This document shows, piece by piece, positions 58,390 through 64,000 of a DNA stretch of 64,000 bases. How positions within the stretch are numbered: position 1 is the first letter of the stretch; the number at the start of each line of letters is the position of its first letter. Origin of the DNA: an uncultured Eubacteriales bacterium. Its GTDB lineage: Bacteria; Bacillota; Clostridia; Oscillospirales; Oscillospiraceae. Location of the stretch: positions 52,964 through 116,963 of the forward strand of contig CABUJV010000002.1 of assembly GCA_902492005.1 (NCBI GenBank), read 5' to 3'. Under the pieces are notes generated by a model. That model was not told the origin of the DNA. It did no database searches and worked only from the letters and a program-made list of their open reading frames with translations. Both the position numbers and the translations under genes were made by a program.

Positions 58390-59343
58390 TCAGGACCCCG
58401 CCGGGGGATCGGTCTCCAGCAGCGCCTTGGCCGAGGCGGCCAGCCCGGCCAGCCCCTGGATCTCAGAGGGGATGATGATCTTGGTGGCCTTGCCGTCGGC
58501 CACCTTCTCCATGGCCTCCAGGGCTTTGAGCTTGACGACCTGGCCGTTGGGGTTGGCCTCGTTGAGCAGCTTGATGGCGTCCGCCGTGGCCTGCTGCACC
58601 TTCATGATGGCCTGGGCCTCGGCGTCGGCGGCCATGATGCGGGCCTCCTTCTCGCCTTCGGCCTTCCGGATGGCGGCCTGCTTGGCGGCCTCGGCCCGGA
58701 GGATCAGGGACTGCTTCTCGCCCTCGGCCACCAGGATCTGACTCTGCTTCTGGCCTTCGGCCTGGAGAATGGACTCCCGGCGCTCCCGCTCGGCCTTCAT
58801 CTGCTTCTCCATGGCGTCCTGGATCTCCCGGGGCGGCAGGATGTTCTTCAGCTCCACCCGGTTGACCTTGATGCCCCAGGGATCGGTGGCCTCGTCCAGC
58901 AGGGAGCGCATCTTGGTGTTGATGTGGTCGCGGCTGGTGAGAGTCTGGTCCAGCTCCAGGTCGCCGATGATGTTGCGCAGGGTGGTGGCGGTCAGGTTCT
59001 CAATGGCGCTCATGGGGTGCTCCACGCCGTAGGTATACAGCTTGGGATCGGTGATCTGGAAGTAGATGACCGTGTCGATCTGCATGGTGACGTTATCCTT
59101 GGTGATGACGGGCTGGGGGGCGAAATCCACCACCTGCTCCTTGAGGGAGACGGCCTTGGCCACCCGCTCGATAAAGGGAATCTTAAAGTGGATGCCCACG
59201 CCCCAGACGGAGTGGAAGGCGCCCAGACGCTCGATGACGTAGGCCTTGGATTGCTGCACCACCCGGATGTTGGCGGCCAGAATGAGGATGATGAGCACGA
59301 TCAGGATGATAGGTACGAGAAAACTGAAAATAGCAGCGGGCAT
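58390..59343 (-). CDS. SPFH/band-7 protein (slipin/stomatin-like)
   Basis: A 317-aa protein: N-terminal membrane hairpin (residues ~3-25), PHB/SPFH domain (~25-190, RVVQQSKAYVIERLGAFHSVWGVGIHFKIPFIERVAKAVSLKEQVVDF), then a long coiled coil (~190-280, with ILQAEGQKQSQILVAEGEKQSLILRAEAAKQAAIRKAEGE) and a conserved short tail. It forms large membrane scaffolds; paired with NfeD it is thought to control membrane quality or protease activity. It is the second gene after nfeD on the reverse strand. Confidence 0.93.
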   Translation of the reverse strand: MPAAIFSFLVPIILIVLIILILAANIRVVQQSKAYVIERLGAFHSVWGVGIHFKIPFIERVAKAVSLKEQVVDFAPQPVITKDNVTMQIDTVIYFQITDPKLYTYGVEHPMSAIENLTATTLRNIIGDLELDQTLTSRDHINTKMRSLLDEATDPWGIKVNRVELKNILPPREIQDAMEKQMKAERERRESILQAEGQKQSQILVAEGEKQSLILRAEAAKQAAIRKAEGEKEARIMAADAEAQAIMKVQQATADAIKLLNEANPNGQVVKLKALEAMEKVADGKATKIIIPSEIQGLAGLAASAKALLETDPPAGS

Positions 59344-59377
59344 GATGTGACCTCCTTATAATCGTTTGGACGGCGGC

Positions 59378-59830
59378 TTATTGGGACTGGGTACGGCTGG
59401 CGGCGGGGACGGGCGTGACATAGAGCTTCACGCCCTCGATGCGCTCCACCCGGACGGTGGTCCCCACGGAGAGGATCTGCTCTCCGGCGGAGCGGGCGGT
59501 CCAGGGCATGCCGCCCACCTTGACCTGGCCCAGGCCCCGGAGGTTGTCGATCTCCTGGACGACCACGGCCTCCTGGCCGATGACGCGGTCGGCGTTGGTG
59601 GCGGTCCGCTTGGCGTTGAAGTATTTCTGGGCCAGGGGACGCACCAACAGGAGCGTGACGAAGGACACGGCCAGAAAGACCACGACCTGCACCAGCAGGG
59701 AGTTGAGAAAGGCCGAAAGAATCAGGGCGGCCAGCGCTCCGGCCGCAAACCAGATGGAAGCCAGCCCCACCGTGGCCGCCTCCACCACGCCGAAGATGAT
59801 CAGAGCGACCAGCCACAGGATGCTGTACAT
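59378..59830 (-). CDS. NfeD family membrane protein
   Basis: A 150-aa NfeD1b-type protein: three to four membrane segments (residues ~5-75) and a C-terminal OB-fold domain (~90-145, GQEAVVVQEIDNLRGLGQVKVGGMPWTARS). This short form, without the ClpP-like protease domain, is the usual partner of slipins; the gene pair nfeD-slipin is conserved. The ATG has AGGAGGGGG upstream. 34 nt separate the two genes. Confidence 0.92.
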   Translation of the reverse strand: MYSILWLVALIIFGVVEAATVGLASIWFAAGALAALILSAFLNSLLVQVVVFLAVSFVTLLLVRPLAQKYFNAKRTATNADRVIGQEAVVVQEIDNLRGLGQVKVGGMPWTARSAGEQILSVGTTVRVERIEGVKLYVTPVPAASRTQSQ

Positions 59831-59950
59831 GTATCCCCCTCCTTTACAAAATATAGTATGGGATGCAAAAAAGAACGGCCACTATATCTAAGTCTACCAC
59901 ACCCCTAGGGAAATTACCAGTAAATTTGATGCACGGCAAAGGAAAAGGAT

Positions 59951-59979
59951 TTGCCAATTGCCGGATAATTGGGTATAAT
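59951..59979 (+). promoter_or_regulatory. Promoter of the rRNA methyltransferase operon
   Basis: -35 TTGCCA and -10 TATAAT with 17-nt spacing, 38 nt before the ATG. Confidence 0.75.
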
Positions 59980-60017
59980 GCAACAAGAAGCATAAAATTC
60001 AGAAGGGAGGGGATCGG

Positions 60018-61148
60018 ATGGAGCGGCTGAAGCTGGCGGCGCCGACCCTGTTCGGACTGGAAGGGCTGGCGGCGGACGAGCTGCGCCGGCTGGGCCTGGA
60101 GGAGGTCCGGGCGGACAACGGCCGGGTGACGGCGCTGGGTACGCCCGCGGATGTGGCCCGTCTCAATCTGAATCTGCGCACCGGCGAGCGGGTGCTCATC
60201 GAATTGGGCCGCTTTCTGGCCGGGGACTTCGACGCCCTCTTCGAGGGGACCCGGGCCCTGCCCTGGGAGCAGTTTATCCCCCCGGACGGGGCCTTCCCCG
60301 TCAAGGGACACAGCCTGAATTCCGCCCTCCATGCCATCCCCGCCTGCCAGTCCATCGTGAAAAAGGCGGTGGCGGCCCGGCTGGGGCAGAAATACGGCCT
60401 GAGGACCCTGCCGGAAAACGGCCCGGTCTATCAGATTCAGTTCTCCATCATGAAGGATATGGCCACGCTGATGCTGGACACCTCCGGCGCCGGACTCCAC
60501 AAGCGGGGCTACCGGGCGGTGGGGGTGACGGCTCCCCTGCGGGAGACCCTGGCCGCCGCCCTGGTGCTGCTGTCCCGCTACCGGGGGAGGGACCCCTTTT
60601 GCGACCCCTTCTGCGGCTCGGGCACCATCGCCATCGAGGCCGCCCTCATTGCAAAAAACCGGGCCCCCGGTTTGGAGCGCTCCTTCTCCGCCCAGCGGTG
60701 GGCCTGCATTCCGGCTCAGGCCTGGATGGACGCCGCCGACGAGGCCATGGACCAGGAGTTTGACGGAGCATACGAGATCTGGGGCGGCGACATTGACCCC
60801 AAGGCGGTGGCCATCGCCCGGGCCAACGCCGTCAAGGCGGGGGTGGAGGACCTGGCCCGCTTCGAGGCGGCGGACGCCCGAACCTTCCGCCGGGAGGCGC
60901 CCTACGGCCGGGTGGTCACCAACCCGCCCTACGGCGCGCGCATCATGGAAAAGCGGGAGGCGGAGGAGCTCTACCGGGCCTTTGGAAAGGCGTACCGCAG
61001 CCTGCCGCCGGGGTGGAGCCTGGCCCTGCTGTCCTCTCACACGGAATTTGAGCGGACCTTTGGCCAGACGGCTGACAAGAAGCGCAAACTATACAACGGG
61101 ATGATCAAGTGCGATCTGTTTTTGTATCACAAGAGGGAGCGGGGATGA
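60018..61148 (+). CDS. THUMP-domain class I SAM-dependent rRNA methyltransferase (RlmL/YpsC-like)
   Basis: A 376-aa RNA methyltransferase: N-terminal ferredoxin-like and THUMP part (residues ~1-160, FGLEGLAADELRRLGLEEVRADNGRV, with HSLNSALHAIPACQSIVKKAV) and a Rossmann catalytic domain (~165-375) with DPFCGSGTIAIEAALIA and the catalytic NPPYG (about residue 303). Bacterial homologues methylate guanine N2 in 23S rRNA (RlmL, G2445). GAAGGGAGGGG lies before the ATG. Stop overlaps the next start. Confidence 0.93.
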   Translation: MERLKLAAPTLFGLEGLAADELRRLGLEEVRADNGRVTALGTPADVARLNLNLRTGERVLIELGRFLAGDFDALFEGTRALPWEQFIPPDGAFPVKGHSLNSALHAIPACQSIVKKAVAARLGQKYGLRTLPENGPVYQIQFSIMKDMATLMLDTSGAGLHKRGYRAVGVTAPLRETLAAALVLLSRYRGRDPFCDPFCGSGTIAIEAALIAKNRAPGLERSFSAQRWACIPAQAWMDAADEAMDQEFDGAYEIWGGDIDPKAVAIARANAVKAGVEDLARFEAADARTFRREAPYGRVVTNPPYGARIMEKREAEELYRAFGKAYRSLPPGWSLALLSSHTEFERTFGQTADKKRKLYNGMIKCDLFLYHKRERG

Positions 61149-62347
61149 GGACGAGACATATGAGACGGCCGGGCCTTCGGGTTCAGGCCCTGGCCCTGCT
61201 GCTGACGGCGGCCCTGACCGCCGCCGCCCTGGCCGCGCCTCAGATTTGGGGCTACCAGGAGGGCCTGGCCAAAGCCACGGAGGGCGGGCTGTGGGGCTTT
61301 GCCAACGTGGGAGGGGAGATCGTCATTCCCATCCAGTACCAGTCGGTGATGGACTTCAGCCTGGGAGTGGCCCGGGTGCAGAAGAACAACAAGCTGGGTC
61401 TCATCCGGCCCGACGGCGCCGAGCTGATCCAGCCGGAGTACGACACCCTGGAGCCCATTGGCTACGGCCTCTACCGGGCCCAGAAGGGGGACGAGTGGGG
61501 CGTGGTGAGCATGGTGGCCTTCTCCAGCCGCTTCGGCGGGGAGACCCAGGAGCTCTATCCCCTTACATATGACTATGTGGCGGTGCGCAAGGCCGACGGC
61601 TTGGACGTACTGGTGCTGACCAGCGGGGGGACCGAGACCCTGGTGCCGCTGAACACGCTGCCCGCCCTGCTGGTGGAGCGGAAAGTGCCCTCCGCCCGGT
61701 TCCCGCTGGTGCAGAAGCGCCTGCCCAATTTCTCCGACGTGACGCCCCGGGACTGGTACGACCTGTGGGTGGATGTGGCCTATAACGTGGGGCTGATGGA
61801 GGGCGTGGGGGACAACCGCTTCAACCCCAACGGCACTCTCACCGTGGCCGAGGCCCTCAAGCTGGCCGCACACATGGAAAGCCGCTATCTGGGGGACGAC
61901 TTCCACCTCCAGAGTGTGACGACCCAGCCCTGGTATCGCTCGTCGGTGGCCTATTGTGTGGCCAGCGGCATCATCACCGAGGGGGAATTCACCGATTACG
62001 AGCGGCCCGTCACCCGGGCCGAGATGGCCAGAATCTTTGCGGCCACCGCCCTGGGACGCGGCATGCCGGATATTAACAGTCTGGAGCGGGTGAAAAGCAA
62101 TCTGCCCGACGTGAAGACGGGGGATTACGCCGCCGACGCCATTTACAGCCTCTATGCCAAGGGGGTGTTTACCGGCACGGACGGCCGGCTCACCTTCCAT
62201 GCGGAGGGCCGGCTCACCCGGGCCGAGGCGGCGGCCATCGTCTCCCGCATGGCCCGCATCGAACAGCGGGTGAACCTGTGGAGCACGGGCCCCCAGCTGC
62301 GCACGCAGCCGACGGGGCTGACCAACGGACGCCTCCCGGCCCAGTGA
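61145..62347 (+). CDS. Exported WG-repeat and SLH-domain protein
   Basis: A 400-aa surface protein. N-terminal signal peptide (residues ~1-38, basic RTRHMRRPG start, then LALLLTAALTAAALAA). WG-type beta repeats (~40-170, GLWGFANVGGEIVIPIQYQSVMDFSLGVARVQKNNKLGLIRPDGAELIQPEYD). SLH repeats in the C-terminal half (~195-375, with NRFNPNGTLTVAEALKLAAHM and DGRLTFHAEGRLTRAEAAAIVSRMA). Probably wall-bound; ligand unknown. ATGA overlap with the methyltransferase; GAGGGAGCGGGG upstream. Confidence 0.85.
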   Translation: MRTRHMRRPGLRVQALALLLTAALTAAALAAPQIWGYQEGLAKATEGGLWGFANVGGEIVIPIQYQSVMDFSLGVARVQKNNKLGLIRPDGAELIQPEYDTLEPIGYGLYRAQKGDEWGVVSMVAFSSRFGGETQELYPLTYDYVAVRKADGLDVLVLTSGGTETLVPLNTLPALLVERKVPSARFPLVQKRLPNFSDVTPRDWYDLWVDVAYNVGLMEGVGDNRFNPNGTLTVAEALKLAAHMESRYLGDDFHLQSVTTQPWYRSSVAYCVASGIITEGEFTDYERPVTRAEMARIFAATALGRGMPDINSLERVKSNLPDVKTGDYAADAIYSLYAKGVFTGTDGRLTFHAEGRLTRAEAAAIVSRMARIEQRVNLWSTGPQLRTQPTGLTNGRLPAQ

Positions 62348-62411
62348 ACGCCCGCCAGACACGCCCCTTCTCCGGCCCCCAGGGCCGCACTCTAGGCAAG
62401 GAGATTCTGCG

Positions 62412-63335
62412 ATGAAGCATCTTTTCCTGCTCAATCCCGCGGCGGGGAAGAAGGGGAGCACCGAGGCGCTGGAAAACCGCATCCAGGCGGTCTTCGCCTT
62501 CCGGGGCGAGCCCTGGGAGGTGATCCTTACCCGGGGCCCCGGCCATGCCGAGACCTGCGCCCGCGCCGCCGCCGAAACAGGGGAGCCGGTGCGCATCTAT
62601 GCCTGCGGCGGAGACGGTACCCTCAACGAGGCGGTCAATGGAGCTGCGGGCTTTGCCAATGCCGCCGTTACCAACGTCCCCAAGGGTACGGGAAACGATT
62701 TCCTCAAGATCTTTGGGGCGGACTGCCGCAGCCGCTTTTCCGACCTGGCCGCCCTGGCGGACGGTCCCCAGGCCTGCTTCGACCTGATGGACTGCAACGG
62801 CAGATTGGGCATCGGCGTGGTCTGCGCCGGGGTGGATGCCCGGGTGGCCGCGGATGTGCACCGTTATAAGGCCCTGCCGCTGGTGACGGGGATTGGGGCC
62901 TATATCCTGTCCCTGGCGGTGAACGTGCTCTTCAAGGGGATCGCCCGCCCCACGGTGGTGGAAGTGGGGGGACGGCGGATCGAGGAGGATACCTCCATCA
63001 TCTGCATCTGCAACGGCCGCTATTACGGCGGCGGCTTCATGCCGGCGGGCGACGCCATGCCGGACGACGGGGTGCTGGACATGCTGGTGGTGCCCCGGGT
63101 CAGCCGCCGGACCTTTGCACGTCTGGTGGGCAAATACGCCAAAGGGCGCTACCGGGATTACCCCGAGCTCATCTATGCCTATCACGGCCAGACCATCTCC
63201 TTTTCCTCGCCCCAGGAGCTGGTGGCGGTGGTGGACGGGGAAGTCCTGCGGGGCCGGCAGTTCACCGTGGCGCTGTCGGAGCGGAAGGTGGCCTTTTTCT
63301 ACCCCGCCGGGCTGAGCTATCAGCCGAGGGACTAG
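62412..63335 (+). CDS. Diacylglycerol kinase family lipid kinase (DgkB/YegS-like)
   Basis: A 307-aa lipid kinase. It begins KHLFLLNPAAGKKGSTEALENRI, has the nucleotide motif CGGDGTLNEAVNG (about residue 70), PKGTGNDFLKIFG, and the C-terminal beta-sandwich with GRYYGGGFMPAGDAMPDDGVLDMLVV. It phosphorylates diacylglycerol or a related lipid to return it to phospholipid synthesis. AAGGAGATTCTGCG precedes the ATG. Last gene before the groES operon; a long hairpin follows. Confidence 0.9.
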   Translation: MKHLFLLNPAAGKKGSTEALENRIQAVFAFRGEPWEVILTRGPGHAETCARAAAETGEPVRIYACGGDGTLNEAVNGAAGFANAAVTNVPKGTGNDFLKIFGADCRSRFSDLAALADGPQACFDLMDCNGRLGIGVVCAGVDARVAADVHRYKALPLVTGIGAYILSLAVNVLFKGIARPTVVEVGGRRIEEDTSIICICNGRYYGGGFMPAGDAMPDDGVLDMLVVPRVSRRTFARLVGKYAKGRYRDYPELIYAYHGQTISFSSPQELVAVVDGEVLRGRQFTVALSERKVAFFYPAGLSYQPRD

Positions 63336-63376
63336 CACTCAGGCAGGATGTCTGTGAACAAAAAGTGAATTTTTGA

Positions 63377-63419
63377 AAAATCAACCTCTAATTTTGAAAA
63401 TTGGGGGTTGATTTTTTTG
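63377..63419 (+). terminator. Terminator after the lipid kinase, overlapping the groES -35
   Basis: A stem AAAAATCAACC..AATTTT / AAAATT..GGTTGATTTTT with a T-run. Its right arm contains the -35 of the groES promoter. Confidence 0.8.
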
Positions 63420-63436
63420 GCAAGTCGCGGTATTAT
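63409..63436 (+). promoter_or_regulatory. groES promoter
   Basis: -35 TTGATT and -10 TATTAT with 16-nt spacing, just upstream of CIRCE. Confidence 0.7.
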
Positions 63437-63447
63437 CATACTCGAGG

Positions 63448-63474
63448 TTAGCACTCGGAAGAAATGAGTGCTAA
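63448..63474 (+). promoter_or_regulatory. CIRCE operator (HrcA site)
   Basis: Exact TTAGCACTC-N9-GAGTGCTAA, the full CIRCE consensus, downstream of the -10. HrcA bound here represses groESL until heat stress. Confidence 0.97.
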
Positions 63475-63503
63475 CAACTGAATCAGCTAATAAGAAAAAA
63501 TGA

Positions 63504-63806
<303 letters not shown>

Positions 63807-63837
63807 ACCCGTTTCGTATTTTTATATCTCAATATAA

Positions 63838-64000
<163 letters not shown>

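Noticed and set aside
57631..59361. 576-codon forward frame antisense to the aldolase and slipin
   Set aside because: Shadow frame; the reverse strand has intact aldolase and SPFH motifs.

Overview
The window is GC-rich DNA (roughly 60-65% by eye) from an anaerobic, spore-forming Firmicute. A gut Oscillospiraceae relative (Flavonifractor / Oscillibacter / Pseudoflavonifractor type) fits best. The evidence is the spore-cortex pair yabP-yabQ next to divIC and a yabR-like S1 gene, the spoIVB-spo0A pair, a Thr T-box upstream of thrS, a CIRCE-controlled groESL, a flavodiiron-rubredoxin protein and a citrate lyase operon. The genus is inferred from gene content and composition, not from a search. 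I saw no rRNA, tRNA, CRISPR array, transposase or integrase.

Layout. 1-2.0 kb: the end of bioY, then yabP-yabQ-divIC-yabR, ending in a terminator. 2.2-7.7 kb: an amidohydrolase, long-form hpf, an ECF sigma factor with a DUF4367 membrane partner and a small exported protein (reverse strand), an M55 D-aminopeptidase and a NYN/LOTUS RNA-binding protein. 7.7-13.6 kb: an APC permease, a flavorubredoxin-like protein divergent from a cysteine desulfurase, and a MATE transporter. 13.7-19.95 kb: citrate lyase, citD-citE-citF-citC on the reverse strand, divergent from a LysR regulator coupled to a fused citX-citG. 20.0-27.9 kb: a C45 peptidase/acyltransferase, an AbgT transporter, a YtcJ-type amidohydrolase, an AbrB-family membrane protein and two LysR regulators. 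This looks like a uptake-and-hydrolysis locus for an N-acylated or amide substrate.

28.3-43.2 kb is a Wzx/Wzy-type surface-polysaccharide operon. It has two initiating sugar-phosphate transferases, a truncated HpcH aldolase between them, six further glycosyltransferases, an EpsG-like polymerase, a LbH acyltransferase, a pyruvyltransferase, a flippase and an F420-hydrogenase-beta-like ferredoxin protein. It shows clear signs of mosaic exchange: a gene remnant, a composition jump inside the second initiating transferase, and a 59-codon acyltransferase-like stub missing from longer-ORF calls. Immediately downstream, 43.26-45.03 kb holds a three-gene phage-tail-like module (baseplate/fibre protein, small coiled-coil protein, carbohydrate-binding-like protein) closed by a strong terminator. 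No other phage genes are present.

45.1-64 kb returns to core genes: a DUF6512 membrane protein, spoIVB, spo0A, a 50-aa protein divergent from a LysR gene across a 28-bp palindrome, a TSCPD protein, an S-layer-anchored 5'-nucleotidase, an XRE regulator divergent from a 50-aa protein, T-box-thrS, a split LysO lysine exporter, a CNNM/CBS (CorC-like) protein with a structured 150-nt leader, a class II aldolase, a slipin-NfeD pair, a 23S rRNA methyltransferase, a WG-repeat/SLH protein, a lipid kinase, and groES with the start of groEL, which runs off the window. Most operon ends are marked by strong hairpins, several of them bidirectional between convergent genes.
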